Source: Novosphingobium marinum
GTDB taxonomy: Bacteria > Pseudomonadota > Alphaproteobacteria > Sphingomonadales > Sphingomonadaceae
Direction of reading: 5' to 3'
Assembly: GCF_013408095.1 (NCBI RefSeq)
Contig: NZ_JACBZF010000002.1
Location: 558,001 to 622,000 of the forward strand
Length of the DNA stretch: 64,000 nucleotides
Positions 35,150-44,536 of the stretch are shown piece after piece. The notes under the pieces were generated by a model, which was not told where the DNA came from, did no database searches, and was given only the letters and a program-made list of their open reading frames with translations. Every line of letters starts with the position of its first letter. The first letter of the stretch is position 1. A program made the translations under genes and the position numbers.

Positions 35150-36042
35150 GCCTTGCCCTTCCTCGGCAGGCGGCGGATCAGCGCGCTGGTGTCCTGGCGG
35201 CCACCCCCCATCGCCTGGACTTCGGAATAGAACTGGTCGACGAGCGCGGCGACCGGCAGCGATACGCCGAGGCCGCGCCCTTCCTCTATGGCGAGGCCGA
35301 GGTCCTTCCTCATCCAGTCGACCGCGAAGCCGAAGTCGAATTCGCCGGCGACCATCGTTTCCCAGCGGTTGTCCATCTGCCAGCTTTGCGCCGCGCCGCC
35401 CGATATCGCCTCGTAGACCTTGGCCATGTCGAGGTGCGATGCCTCGGCGAAGCGCACTGCCTCGGCCAGCGCCGAGACGATCCCGGCGATGCAGATCTGG
35501 TTGGCCATCTTGGCCGACTGGCCCGCGCCCGCCTTGCCGACGTGGACGACGCGCGCCGAGTAGGCCGCCATGATCGGGCGCGCCGCCTCGATCGCGTCCT
35601 TGCGCCCGCCGCACATCAGCGTGAGCGTGCCGTTCTCCGCGCCGATCTGGGACCCCGTCATCGGTGCATCGACGCAGTGGATGCCCTTGTCGCGCGCCTC
35701 GACCGCGACTTGCCGGGCGATGCGCGGGCTGACCGTGGTGTGGTCGATGAAGACCGAACCCGCCGCCATCTGCGTGAACACGCCGTGCGGGCTGAGCACG
35801 ACGTCGGCCAGGTCGTCGTCGTCGCCCACGCAGGTGATCACCGCGTCCGCGCCGGTCGCGGCTTCGGCGGGGCTTTCGGCGACGCGCACGTCCAGCGAGG
35901 GGTTAGCCTCTCGCCAGGCGGAGAGGCGCGCGGGGCTGCGGTTGTAGATGGTCAGCGTGTGCCCGGCGCTGCCGATGTGGCGCGCGATCGGCCCGCCCAT
36001 CACGCCGAGGCCGAGGAAGGAGACTTTGCGTTTCTGGCTCAT
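35146..36042 (-). CDS. NAD(P)-dependent beta-hydroxyacid dehydrogenase (HIBADH family)
   Basis: A 298-residue dehydrogenase: the Rossmann start VSFLGLGVMGGPIARHI near 8-24, substrate motif CVDAPMTGSQIGAENGTL near 118-135, and GKAGAGQSAKMANQ near 166-179 with the catalytic Lys. The family includes 3-hydroxyisobutyrate, tartronate-semialdehyde and succinic-semialdehyde reductases; these motifs do not separate them. It is translationally coupled to the amidohydrolase gene and divergent from ilvA (97 bp). Confidence 0.87.
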   Translation of the reverse strand: MSQKRKVSFLGLGVMGGPIARHIGSAGHTLTIYNRSPARLSAWREANPSLDVRVAESPAEAATGADAVITCVGDDDDLADVVLSPHGVFTQMAAGSVFIDHTTVSPRIARQVAVEARDKGIHCVDAPMTGSQIGAENGTLTLMCGGRKDAIEAARPIMAAYSARVVHVGKAGAGQSAKMANQICIAGIVSALAEAVRFAEASHLDMAKVYEAISGGAAQSWQMDNRWETMVAGEFDFGFAVDWMRKDLGLAIEEGRGLGVSLPVAALVDQFYSEVQAMGGGRQDTSALIRRLPRKGKA

Positions 36043-36139
36043 GCTTGCCTCTCTAGCCTGTTTTGCGCCCGTGCAAACCGCAAGAAGGCGGCAGGGCGGA
36101 AGCTTCCCTTACGAGCCACTTTCCTTTACGGCCCCGCCG

Positions 36140-37390
36140 ATGAACCAGCCCGCGCTCAGGACCGCGCCCGATGAGGGCCAGACGCTTACCGCCGACCACG
36201 TGCGCGCCGCCGCCGCCCGGATCGAGGGCGCCGTCGTGCGCACGCCGACGCTGCGCAGCATCACGCTGAGCCAGATCACCGGCGCGGAAATCTGGCTGAA
36301 GTTCGAGAACCTGCAGTTCACCGCCGCCTACAAGGAGCGCGGCGCGCTCAACGCGATGCTCCACCTGGACGAGGAAAAGCGCCGGCGCGGCGTGATCGCG
36401 GCTTCGGCGGGCAACCATTCGCAGGGGCTGTCCTACCACGGCACGCGCCTCGGCATTCCGGTCACCATCGTCATGCCGCGCACGACCCCGACGGTGAAGG
36501 TGATGCAGACCGAGAGCGTGGGCGGCAAGGTGGTGCTCCACGGCGAGAACTTCGACGAGGCCTATGCCCACGCCCGCAAGCTGGAGACAGAGCTTGGCCT
36601 CGCCTTCGTGCATCCGTTCGACGAGCCGCTGGTCGCCGCCGGCCAGGGCACCGTCGCGCTCGAGATGCTCGAGGACGTGCCCGACCTCGAGGTGCTGGCG
36701 CTGCCGGTCGGCGGCGGCGGGCTGGCCTCTGGCATGGGCACGATCGCGCGCGACATCAATCCGGACATCGGCCTGATCGGTGTCGAGGCCGAGCTGTTTC
36801 CCTCGATGTACAACGTCCTCAAGCACGACAAGCGCCCCTCGGGCGGGGACACGCTGGCCGAAGGTATCGCGGTAAAGGAGCCGGGACGCTTCACCTCGAA
36901 GGTGCTCGACGGCCTGCTCGACGATTTCGTGCTGGTGTCCGAACCCGAACTGGAAACCGCGCTGGCGCTGCTACTCCAGATCGAGAAGACCGTGGTCGAG
37001 GGTGCGGGCGCGGCCGGCCTTGCCGCCGTCCTTTCGCATCGCCACCTGTTCGAGGGGAAGAAGACCGGCATCGTCCTGACCGGCGGCAACATCGACACGC
37101 GGCTTCTCGCCAACGTGCTCCTGCGCGACCTTGCGCGCTCGGGGCGGCTCGCGCGGCTGCGCATCTCGCTGCAGGACAGGCCCGGCGCGCTGTTCAAGGT
37201 GATGGAGAAGTTCGACCGCTACAACGTCAACATCATCGAGATCTACCACCAGCGCATCTTCACGCACCTGCCCGCGAAGGGCCTCGTCACCGACATCGAG
37301 TGCGAGGCGCGCGACCGCGAGCAGCTCGACGCTCTCGTCGACGCGCTGGAGGCCGATGGCTACGCGGTAAGCCAGGTCGGGGTGAACTGA
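36140..37390 (+). CDS. ilvA: Threonine ammonia-lyase with one ACT domain
   Basis: A 416-residue fold-type II PLP enzyme. The PLP lysine sits in FTAAYKERGALNAM (Lys65); SAGNHSQGL and the glycine loop LPVGGGGLASGMG bind the cofactor phosphate. A single C-terminal ACT domain starts near 335 (RISLQDRPGALFKVMEKF). It deaminates threonine to 2-oxobutyrate, feeding isoleucine synthesis. The short form with one ACT domain resembles the alphaproteobacterial/Gram-positive type rather than enteric IlvA with two. The ATG at 36140 lies after non-coding sequence. Confidence 0.92.
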   Translation: MNQPALRTAPDEGQTLTADHVRAAAARIEGAVVRTPTLRSITLSQITGAEIWLKFENLQFTAAYKERGALNAMLHLDEEKRRRGVIAASAGNHSQGLSYHGTRLGIPVTIVMPRTTPTVKVMQTESVGGKVVLHGENFDEAYAHARKLETELGLAFVHPFDEPLVAAGQGTVALEMLEDVPDLEVLALPVGGGGLASGMGTIARDINPDIGLIGVEAELFPSMYNVLKHDKRPSGGDTLAEGIAVKEPGRFTSKVLDGLLDDFVLVSEPELETALALLLQIEKTVVEGAGAAGLAAVLSHRHLFEGKKTGIVLTGGNIDTRLLANVLLRDLARSGRLARLRISLQDRPGALFKVMEKFDRYNVNIIEIYHQRIFTHLPAKGLVTDIECEARDREQLDALVDALEADGYAVSQVGVN

Positions 37391-37584
37391 CGCGCCCCCT
37401 GGCGCACGGCCGATGCGAATTGCGCGGAACGCACCAAATCCGCTCGCCAACCGTGCAATTGTGCAAATTAAGGGTCGGTTAGGCTTATTTCTTGGTTAAA
37501 ACCCTTTCAACGCGGGGGGGGGATGGGCATAGTCGGGTCAAGCAATTTCGAACCCGCTCCGGCAAGAGGACCAAGAGTGCGCCC

Positions 37585-38442
37585 GTGACGGCACCTGTAC
37601 GCTTTCCCCGATTTTTCGTGACGAGCCCCGCGCCGTGTCCGTACCTGCCGGACCGCAGCGAGCGGAAGGTGTTCACGGAGCTGAAGGGGCCGCATGCCGA
37701 CGCGCTCAACGATGCGCTGGGACGCATCGGCTTTCGTCGCAGCCAGACCGTCGCGTATCGGCCCTCGTGCATCGACTGCAACGCCTGCGTGTCGGTGCGT
37801 GTCGTCGCCGAGGAATTCCAGCCGTCCTCGACCCAGAAGCGCAACCTGAAGCGCAACGGCGACCTGATCGCGACGCTGTGCCGCCCGTGGTCGACGAACG
37901 AGCAGTTCGAGCTTCTGCAGCAATATCTCGGTGCGCGGCATCCGGGCGGCGGCATGGCGACGATGGACGAGGTCGATTTCGCCGACATGGTCGAGCACAC
38001 GCCCGTCACCAGCTACATGATCGAATACCGCGAGCCCTCTTTCGACGGCGTGACGCCGGGCCGCCTCGTCGGCGCCTGCCTGACAGACCGGCAGGGAGAC
38101 GGGCTGTCGATGATCTACAGCTTCTACGATCCCGGACACGAAAGCCGGCAGGGCCTGGGCAACTACATCATCCTCGAGCACATCCGCCGCGCCAAGAAGA
38201 TGGACCTGCCGTTCGTCTACCTCGGCTACTGGGTCGATGGCTCGCCCCGCATGCAGTACAAGGTGCGCTATCGCCCGCTCGAGCGGCTGACCCGCAACGG
38301 ATGGGAGCGCATCGCGGCGGACGAGCAGGACGAACTGATCGCCAGGGCGGTGCGCAACGCGCAGGACAAGGCGAAGGAGCCGGCAGGCGGGGCCAAGGAC
38401 GGCATGCCCGGCTCGCAGGACCAGTACCGCTTCTCGGACTGA
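37585..38442 (+). CDS. bpt: Aspartate/glutamate leucyltransferase Bpt (arginyltransferase family)
   Basis: A 285-residue protein: [20 protein letters not shown] at the N-terminus (conserved Cys-Pro), then [20 protein letters not shown] with further cysteines, and the GNAT-like core [32 protein letters not shown]. Bpt transfers leucine from tRNA to N-terminal Asp/Glu to mark proteins for ClpAP degradation. I chose the GTG at 37585, where family homology begins; an in-frame ATG at 37492 would add 31 residues and run through a G9 tract. The convergent reductase gene starts its stop at the next base. Confidence 0.88.
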   Translation: MTAPVRFPRFFVTSPAPCPYLPDRSERKVFTELKGPHADALNDALGRIGFRRSQTVAYRPSCIDCNACVSVRVVAEEFQPSSTQKRNLKRNGDLIATLCRPWSTNEQFELLQQYLGARHPGGGMATMDEVDFADMVEHTPVTSYMIEYREPSFDGVTPGRLVGACLTDRQGDGLSMIYSFYDPGHESRQGLGNYIILEHIRRAKKMDLPFVYLGYWVDGSPRMQYKVRYRPLERLTRNGWERIAADEQDELIARAVRNAQDKAKEPAGGAKDGMPGSQDQYRFSD

Positions 38443-39051
38443 TCAGCCGGGATAGGGCGAACCTTTCAGCAATCCGGCAAGGTGGGCGGCGTTGGCCGCG
38501 ACCATCGCGGCCGTGCTGTCGATCCTGTCGGGCACCTTGTCGAGATCCTTGAAGTCGACCGAACCCATCGCCTCTCCCACCCAGTAGCTGACAGCGCTTG
38601 CCGGGATGGTGAAGCCGGTGTCGGACAGCGACTGGAAGATCTGCGAGGAGGCCCAGTGCGCGCCGTCCTCGTTGCCGACGATCGCGGCGACGGCGACTTT
38701 CGAATAGCTGGGCATGCGGCCGGCATCGTCGGTTTCGCCCATGAACGCGTCCATGCGTTCGAGCGCGCGCTTGGCGACGCTGGAGACCTGGCCCATCCAG
38801 ATCGGCGTGCCGAAGACGAGGATGTCGTGGGCGAGGATTTTCTCGCGGATCGCCGGCCAGTCGTCGCCCTTGCCCTCGTCGGACGTCACGCCGGGTTTCA
38901 CGTCGTGCGCGGCGATGCGGATCGTCTCGGCAAGCGTTACGCCGTGGGCGGCGAACTTGTCCCCGAGAAGGCCGATCATCCGGTCGGTGGAGCTTTCGCC
39001 CGACGGCTTGAGCGTGCAATTGATGGCGATGGCGGTGGGTGCGTCTGTCAT
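38443..39051 (-). CDS. Flavodoxin-fold NAD(P)H-dependent reductase
   Basis: A 202-residue protein of the flavodoxin/NADPH-dependent FMN reductase fold: an AIAINCTLKPSGESSTDRM phosphate-binding loop at the N-terminus, ILVFGTPIWMGQVSSVAKRA near 85-104, then VAAIVGNEDGAHWASS. It probably reduces flavin or quinone-like substrates in the cytoplasm; the substrate is not identifiable. GAGGAA lies 5 nt upstream of the ATG at 39051. It is convergent with bpt with no gap. Confidence 0.83.
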   Translation of the reverse strand: MTDAPTAIAINCTLKPSGESSTDRMIGLLGDKFAAHGVTLAETIRIAAHDVKPGVTSDEGKGDDWPAIREKILAHDILVFGTPIWMGQVSSVAKRALERMDAFMGETDDAGRMPSYSKVAVAAIVGNEDGAHWASSQIFQSLSDTGFTIPASAVSYWVGEAMGSVDFKDLDKVPDRIDSTAAMVAANAAHLAGLLKGSPYPG

Positions 39052-39140
39052 TCCGGTTCCTCGTTGCTTGTCAACGCAATGCAGGCGCTCGCGCGTCGGT
39101 TCCGAAACTCGTCGGGTGACGCGGCAGCGCGCGCCTGGCA

Positions 39141-39173
39141 CAAACGAAAAGGCCCCCGCAAATTGCGAGGGCC
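39141..39173 (-). terminator. Rho-independent terminator of the small lipoprotein gene
   Basis: On the minus strand GGCCCTCGC-AATTT-GCGGGGGCC forms a 9-bp stem with one mismatch (39173-39151), followed by TTTTCGTTTG (39150-39141). It lies 55 bp after the stop of the lipoprotein gene at 39228 and before the flavodoxin-fold gene, which therefore needs its own promoter in 39052-39140. Confidence 0.75.
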
Positions 39174-39227
39174 CTCCCGCGCCGAAGCCGCAAGGGGGAG
39201 GGCCTCGACTGCGTGGCGCGTGGCGTC

Positions 39228-39506
39228 TTATTCCATCTCGTCGGCGCGCTCGTTCAGCGCCTCGGCGCGGTCGTCGCCGATATCGTCGACCTGCTCGGCG
39301 CGTTCGTTCAGCATGTCCTCGCGCGCGTCGGTATTGGCCTCGTCGGCCATTTCCTCGAGCTGTCCGGCGCGGTCGTCGCCCATGTTTTCCACGGCGTCGG
39401 CACGCTCTTCGAGCATGTCGCCCTGTTCCTCGACCGCCGAATCCTGGCCGCAGGCGCCAAGCAGCGCAAAGGCGGGCAGGGTGGCAAGCATGACAAGTTT
39501 CTTCAT
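39228..39506 (-). CDS. Small coiled-coil lipoprotein with an internal duplication
   Basis: A 92-residue lipoprotein: MKKLVMLATLPAFALLGACG (Cys19), then an acidic, helical mature part. Two 26-residue repeats are visible, residues 31-56 and 65-90, both of the form ML-ERA--V---GDDRA--L-E-ADE. The composition (Glu, Asp, Ala, Arg, Met; no aromatics) suggests a coiled coil. AGGAGAATT precedes the ATG. The function is unknown; it may resemble Lpp-like or stress-induced envelope lipoproteins in form only. It has its own terminator. Confidence 0.78.
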   Translation of the reverse strand: MKKLVMLATLPAFALLGACGQDSAVEEQGDMLEERADAVENMGDDRAGQLEEMADEANTDAREDMLNERAEQVDDIGDDRAEALNERADEME

Positions 39507-39931
39507 ATCTCAATTCTCCTCTTCTGCATTGTCTCACGGGTCGCGGTCGCGGAAGCGGCCTGCGCGGAGCGTGGTCCAGTGCGATTCCGGGCACCGGGGC
39601 ACCCGCGGAAACCCTTCCGGGTTACGTGTTCAATCCCGCAGGCCGCACACTGTTCCGAGAAAGTTCCGGATTCGCGGGTCGCATAGTGGCTGCAGCGAGG
39701 TTCCGTTTGTCGCACTTGACGCCCGGATTAACCTTGCGACTAACAGTCCGGCAGGTAACGTTAATGTGCAGGAAAGGATGGCACGAACACGGACGTCACA
39801 CGTGCGGCCGTTGGCTCGCGCGGACCTGAATTCTGTAATGAGGGGGCATCGACGACCGGGCGGTCCGGAAGGGGGATCGTCGCCAGTGGCGCGATCGGGT
39901 CCGGTTGGTCGGTACTGAAGGAGAGACGTTT
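39507..39931. other. 425-bp intergenic region upstream of the OmpA-family and lipoprotein genes
   Basis: A divergent promoter region. On the plus strand TTGACG (39716-39721) and ACTAAC (39739-39744), 17 bp apart, make a weak promoter candidate for the OmpA-family gene, with about 190 nt of leader. GTAACGTTAATG near 39754 is a short palindrome. GGAAC occurs twice on the minus strand near 39650 without a matching downstream element, so I do not call an ECF promoter. Short open frames here lack codon character and ribosome sites. Confidence 0.4.
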
Positions 39932-40828
39932 ATGAATATCAAGGCGAACAAGGCAGGCGTGCTTGCTGCAACCGCCATGCTGGCGGTTCCGGCTGCCGGC
40001 ATTGCGCAGGCGCAGGAAATGGACCCCCGCACGTCCTACACGCAGGGAGCCGCTTACGAGACCACCGTCTACGGCACGCCGCCTGCGGACCTTTCCGACC
40101 TGCGCCAGGGTGCCGAGGTCGAGGGTTTCATCTCCGCGCGCAGCGGCGAAAAGGTGCAGATCACCGCGCCCGGCGGCGCGAGCACCGTCGTCCTGCTGAG
40201 CGAGGCGACCGAGATTCGCTCGACCGGCGGCTTCCTCGGCCTCGACCGCGACCGGCTCGGCACCGACTCGCTGCTCAACGGCCTGCCCGTCACCGTCGAC
40301 ACGGTTGAGTGGGGCAGCAACCTTGTCGCCAGCCGCATCGAGCTCAAGTCCAAGGACCTGAAGACCGCGGCGATGATCCACAACGGCACCGATCAGCGCT
40401 TCGTGCAGAACGAGGCCGCTACCGAGGCGCTGCGCGGCCGCATGGGCGACATCGACCAGTACAACATCAAGGGCACGACCAACGTGAACTTCGATGTCGG
40501 CAGGTGGAACCTGTCCGAGCAGGCCAAGGCCGACCTGTGCTCCACCGCCGCGCAGGCCGAGGGCATGGACAACGCGCTGATGCTTGTCGTCGGCTACACC
40601 GATTCGACCGGCAGCGAGGAATTCAACCAGCAGCTCAGCGAACGTCGCGCGGGCCGGGTGGTCAACTTCCTGCAGCAGCAGTGCGGCTGGAAGCCCTATC
40701 GCATGCTGACGCCCACCGGCATGTCCGAAGCCGATCCGCTGGCTCCCAACGACACTGCCGCCGGCAAGGCGCAGAATCGCCGCGTTGCGGTGAACATCCT
40801 CGTCAGCAAGAGCGTCGACGGACTGTAA
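39932..40828 (+). CDS. OmpA-family outer membrane/peptidoglycan-associated protein
   Basis: A 298-residue protein with a signal peptide (about 1-27, cleavage after AQAQ). Residues 30-150 are a DUF5666-like beta domain (LRQGAEVEGFISARSGEKVQ). The C-terminal 125 residues are an OmpA domain (VNFDVGRWNLSEQAKADLC, VVGYTDSTGSEEFNQQLSER, RAGRVVNFL), which binds diaminopimelate in peptidoglycan. A conserved Cys pair is present (DLC... QQCGW). There is no N-terminal beta-barrel. GAAGGAGAG sits 8 nt upstream of the ATG at 39932, and the gene is preceded by a long leader. Confidence 0.85.
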   Translation: MNIKANKAGVLAATAMLAVPAAGIAQAQEMDPRTSYTQGAAYETTVYGTPPADLSDLRQGAEVEGFISARSGEKVQITAPGGASTVVLLSEATEIRSTGGFLGLDRDRLGTDSLLNGLPVTVDTVEWGSNLVASRIELKSKDLKTAAMIHNGTDQRFVQNEAATEALRGRMGDIDQYNIKGTTNVNFDVGRWNLSEQAKADLCSTAAQAEGMDNALMLVVGYTDSTGSEEFNQQLSERRAGRVVNFLQQQCGWKPYRMLTPTGMSEADPLAPNDTAAGKAQNRRVAVNILVSKSVDGL

Positions 40829-40840
40829 GACGAACGGACG

Positions 40841-40869
40841 GGGGCGGGCCTGACCCGCTCCCGCCTTTC
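40841..40869 (+). terminator. Probable terminator after the OmpA-family gene
   Basis: GGCGGG (40843-40848) pairs with CCCGCC (40860-40865), followed by TTTCAAA. The alternative stem GCGGG/CCCGC within the same stretch is also possible. It starts 15 bp after the stop. The T-run is short, so confidence is moderate. Confidence 0.5.
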
Positions 40870-40933
40870 AAACGGCTTTAATCGCGCCGCAATGGCCCTA
40901 TGCTGTCCCGTACCGACCACGGAGGGACAGGCG

Positions 40934-42286
40934 ATGAGCATCGAAAGTTTTGCAGGCGACGTTCTCGACAGGGAACACCCCGAGTACGAGAAGGTCCGTC
41001 CCGGCTGGAACGGCATGATCGATCGCAGGCCGGCGCTGATCGCGCGCTGCTCATCGGTCGAGGACGTCGTCGCGGCGGTTCGCCATGCAGCGGCGAACGG
41101 GCTCACCGCAGTGGCGCGGTGCGGCGGACATTCCGTATCGGGCGCTTCGCTTCCCGAGGACGGCCTGCTGGTCGATCTCGGCGGGCTGAAGGCGATCTCG
41201 GTCGATCCCGAAAAACGCATTGCCCATGTCGGCGGCGGTGTCCTGCTCGGCGAGATGGACGCGGCGACGCAGGAACACGGCCTGGCCGTGACCGCCGGCG
41301 TCGAGCCCGAGACAGGCGTCGCCGGGCTGACGCTGGGCGGCGGCATCGGTTTCCTCGTCCGCAAGCTCGGCCTCACCATAGACAGCATGATCGGCGCGCA
41401 GGTCGTGCTTGCCGACGGCACCGTCGTCGAAGCCGGGCCGGAAAACCATCCCGACCTGTTCTGGGCGCTGCGCGGCGGCGGCGGGCAGTTCGGCATCGTC
41501 ACCCGCTTCGACTTCCGCGTGCACCCCATCGGCCCCGACGTGGTCGTCGCGCAGGCGTTCTACCCGATCGACAAGGCGCGCGAGGTGATGCACTTCGTCA
41601 GCGAATACATGCGCGGGGCGCCGGACGACGTGACCATGCTGCCCGTCTTCACCACGGTGCCCCTGGTCGAGCCGTTCCCCGCCGAATGGCAGGGCAGGCA
41701 CGCGGTCGCCGCCATCGCCTGCCACGTCGGAGACATCGAGGCAGCGAAGGCCGATCTCCGGCCCGTGCTCGAACAGGGCGACATGATCTTCGGCTTCGTC
41801 GATACGGTGAAGTACGTCGATTTCCAGAAGACCTTCGCCGGGGCGGCACCGCACGGCGAGCGTTTCTACTGGAAGTCGATCTTCGTCGAGGACATCAGCG
41901 ACGAACTGGTCGACCTGCTGGTCGACGGCCTCAAGGGGCTGCCGGGCGAATACTCGAACATCTTCATGGAAACGCTGGGCGGAGCTGCGGGCCGCGTCGC
42001 AGTGGAGGAAACCGCCTTCGCCAACCGCAAGGCGCGCTTCAACCTCGGCATTTCCGCCGGCTGGAGCGACCCGGCGCGCGACGACGAGATCGTGGGCGCC
42101 GCCCGCGCCCTGTTCGACAGGCTCCGGCCCTTCTCGGACGGGACCGTCTACCTCAACTACCTCGACCGCGACGAGACCGCGCGCGCCGCCGAAGGCTTCG
42201 GCCCGAACTACGCCCGCCTCGTCGAGGTAAAGCGCCGCTACGACCCCGAGAACCGCTTCGGCGGCGTCCTTGGCGGAGCCGGCTGA
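40934..42286 (+). CDS. FAD-linked oxidoreductase (berberine-bridge enzyme type)
   Basis: A 450-residue protein with an N-terminal FAD-binding 4 domain: VRPGWNGMIDRRPALIARCS, and RCGGHSVSG with His66 as the likely site of covalent FAD attachment. GLTLGGGIGFLVRKLGLTID and LFWALRGGGGQFGIVTRF follow. The C-terminal BBE segment includes YLNYLDRDE and RYDPENRFGG. No signal peptide is present, so it is cytoplasmic. The family oxidises alcohols, sugars or alkaloid-like amines; the substrate here is unknown. GGAGGGACAG precedes the ATG. Confidence 0.87.
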   Translation: MSIESFAGDVLDREHPEYEKVRPGWNGMIDRRPALIARCSSVEDVVAAVRHAAANGLTAVARCGGHSVSGASLPEDGLLVDLGGLKAISVDPEKRIAHVGGGVLLGEMDAATQEHGLAVTAGVEPETGVAGLTLGGGIGFLVRKLGLTIDSMIGAQVVLADGTVVEAGPENHPDLFWALRGGGGQFGIVTRFDFRVHPIGPDVVVAQAFYPIDKAREVMHFVSEYMRGAPDDVTMLPVFTTVPLVEPFPAEWQGRHAVAAIACHVGDIEAAKADLRPVLEQGDMIFGFVDTVKYVDFQKTFAGAAPHGERFYWKSIFVEDISDELVDLLVDGLKGLPGEYSNIFMETLGGAAGRVAVEETAFANRKARFNLGISAGWSDPARDDEIVGAARALFDRLRPFSDGTVYLNYLDRDETARAAEGFGPNYARLVEVKRRYDPENRFGGVLGGAG

Positions 42287-42332
42287 GCGCACGGCACCGG
42301 CCCGTCGACCCGATCGTACGGTTTAGCGAAAA

Positions 42333-42371
42333 CCGAAGGGGCGCCCGGATCGCTCCGGACGCCCCCCTCGG
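42333..42371 (-). terminator. Terminator of glnA, possibly bidirectional
   Basis: GGGGCGCCCGGA (42338-42349) and TCCGGACGCCCC (42354-42365) form a 12-bp stem with one mismatch and a TCGC loop. Read on the minus strand it is followed by TTCGGTTTTCGC, a usable T-rich tail. It lies between the convergent stops of the FAD oxidoreductase gene and glnA and may serve both. Confidence 0.7.
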
Positions 42372-42393
42372 TGATAGCCTGGCCTGATGCGTG

Positions 42394-43803
42394 TCAGGAG
42401 CTGTAGTACATGTCGAACTCGACCGCCGACGGGGTCGTTTCGTAACGCATGACTTCTTCCCACTTGAGCTCGCAGTAGGCCTCGATCTGGTCGGCGGTGA
42501 ACACGCCGCCCTGGATCAGGAAGTCCTGGTCCGCCGCGAGTTCCTCGAGCGCTTCGCGCAGCGAGCCGCAGACCGTCGGCACTTCGGCCAGCTCGGCGGG
42601 CGGAAGGTCGTAGAGGTTCTTGTCCATGGCTTCGCCCGGGTGGATCTTGTTCTTGATCCCGTCGAGGCCCGCCATGAGCAGCGCCGCATAGCACAGGTAG
42701 GGGTTGGCCATCGCGTCGGGGAAGCGGAACTCCACGCGCTTCGCCTTTTCGCCCGCACCGTAGGGAATGCGGCACGAGGCCGAGCGGTTGCGCGCCGAGT
42801 AGGCGAGCAGGACCGGTGCCTCGTAGCCCGGGACGAGGCGCTTGTAGCTGTTCGTCGTCGGGTTGGTGAAGGCGTTCAGCGCCTTGGCATGCTTGATGAC
42901 GCCGCCGATGAAGTAGAGGCAGTTGTCCGACAGGCCGGCATAACCGTTGCCCGCGAAGGTCGGCTTGCCGTTGTCCCAGATCGACATGTGCGTGTGCATG
43001 CCCGAACCGTTGTCGGTCATGATCGGCTTGGGCATGAACGTCGCCGTCTTGCCGTATGCCTGCGCCACCATGTGCACGACGTACTTGTAGATCTGCATGC
43101 GGTCGGCCGTCTCGACGAGCGTGCCGAAGGTCAGGCCGAGTTCGTGCTGGGCGGCGGCCACCTCGTGGTGGTGCTTGTCGCACGGCAGGCCCATCTCGAG
43201 CATGGTCGCGACCATCTCGCCACGGATGTCCATGGCGCTGTCGACCGGCGCGACGGGGAAGTAGCCGCCCTTGGCGCGCGGACGGTGAGCCAGGTTGCCG
43301 GTTTCGTATTCCTTCTCGGAATTGCCGGGAAGCTCGACGTCGTCGATCTTGAAGCCGTTGCCGTTGTAGCCGTCGTAGAAGCGAACGTCGTCGAACATGA
43401 AGAACTCGGCTTCGGGGCCGACGTAGACCGTGTCGCCCACGCCCGACGCCTTGACGAAGGCTTCGGCGCGCTTGGCGGTGGAGCGCGGGTCGCGGGCGTA
43501 GAGGTCGCCGGTCGACGGCTCGACGATGTCGCAGAACAGGATCATCATCGGGGTGGCGCTGAACGGATCGATGTAGACGGCATCGAGGTCCGGCTTGAGG
43601 ATCATGTCGGATTCGTTGATCACCTTCCAGCCGGCGATCGAGGAGCCGTCGAACATCAGGCCGTCTTCGAGCTCATCCTCGCTGAGCACCGAGGCGACCA
43701 TCGAAAGGTGCTGCCACTTGCCCTTGGGGTCGGTGAACCGCAGGTCGACCCACTCGATCTCCTCGTCCTTGATGCGCTTGAGGATGTCCTTTGCACTAGC
43801 CAT
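42394..43803 (-). CDS. glnA: Glutamine synthetase type I
   Basis: A 469-residue GSI. Visible motifs: [11 protein letters not shown] near 48-58, [12 protein letters not shown] near 125 (metal Glu), [20 protein letters not shown] near 255-274 (ATP loop and His), [20 protein letters not shown], and the adenylylation Tyr near 397 in [12 protein letters not shown]. It converts glutamate and ammonia to glutamine and is expected to be controlled by GlnE adenylylation and PII. The ATG at 43803 has GGAGAA upstream. It follows glnB after 143 bp and is probably co-transcribed. Confidence 0.97.
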   Translation of the reverse strand: MASAKDILKRIKDEEIEWVDLRFTDPKGKWQHLSMVASVLSEDELEDGLMFDGSSIAGWKVINESDMILKPDLDAVYIDPFSATPMMILFCDIVEPSTGDLYARDPRSTAKRAEAFVKASGVGDTVYVGPEAEFFMFDDVRFYDGYNGNGFKIDDVELPGNSEKEYETGNLAHRPRAKGGYFPVAPVDSAMDIRGEMVATMLEMGLPCDKHHHEVAAAQHELGLTFGTLVETADRMQIYKYVVHMVAQAYGKTATFMPKPIMTDNGSGMHTHMSIWDNGKPTFAGNGYAGLSDNCLYFIGGVIKHAKALNAFTNPTTNSYKRLVPGYEAPVLLAYSARNRSASCRIPYGAGEKAKRVEFRFPDAMANPYLCYAALLMAGLDGIKNKIHPGEAMDKNLYDLPPAELAEVPTVCGSLREALEELAADQDFLIQGGVFTADQIEAYCELKWEEVMRYETTPSAVEFDMYYSS

Positions 43804-43946
43804 TGCCGTAGTTCTCCAATTTTCCCTCCGCCGGGGAGGGGACAGGGGTGGATGTCTTTGTCGAGGGGCGGGCCCGGCCCCCTTGTCGGACCCGCCCCCC
43901 GTATCCGGTCCCCGGCGCCGGACGGCGCGGGGTCGGACCGAAAGCC

Positions 43947-44354
<408 letters not shown>

Positions 44355-44360
44355 CTATCC

Positions 44361-44376
44361 ATCAAGAATCGTGCCA
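44361..44376 (-). promoter_or_regulatory. Sigma-54 (RpoN)-type promoter of glnBA
   Basis: The minus strand reads TGGCACGATTCTTGAT from 44376 to 44361. The -24 element TGGCAC is perfect, followed by 5 nt and TTGAT, where the consensus is TTGCA, so the -12 GC is GA here. Transcription would start near 44350, giving a leader of about 65 nt before the glnB GTG. Nitrogen-regulated sigma-54 promoters before glnBA are known in proteobacteria. The -12 mismatch lowers certainty. No clear NtrC dyad was found upstream. Confidence 0.55.
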
Positions 44377-44536
44377 TCGGCGCTGAACCGTTGGTAGGAC
44401 ATGCGACGGGCCGGGAAAAGCCCGGATTCAGACGATTCGAACCCGGATGCGGGACAAAAGGAAATTTTCGGTCCGGCTTCGGGCGCGCGTACCGTGGTCA
44501 ATTTCCGGGCACCGCTGCCCAATAATTAAGCGATGA

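Noticed and set aside
37391..37420. Terminator after ilvA (GCGCC-CCCT-GGCGC)
   Set aside because: The stem is only 5 bp and there is no T-tract.
39640..39660. EcfG-type general stress promoter (GGAAC) upstream of the small lipoprotein gene
   Set aside because: Two GGAAC sequences are present on the minus strand, but no GTT-type -10 element follows at the needed distance.
39503..39829. Short open frames in the 39507-39931 region
   Set aside because: They lack ribosome sites, have mixed composition, and one overlaps the ribosome site of the small lipoprotein gene.
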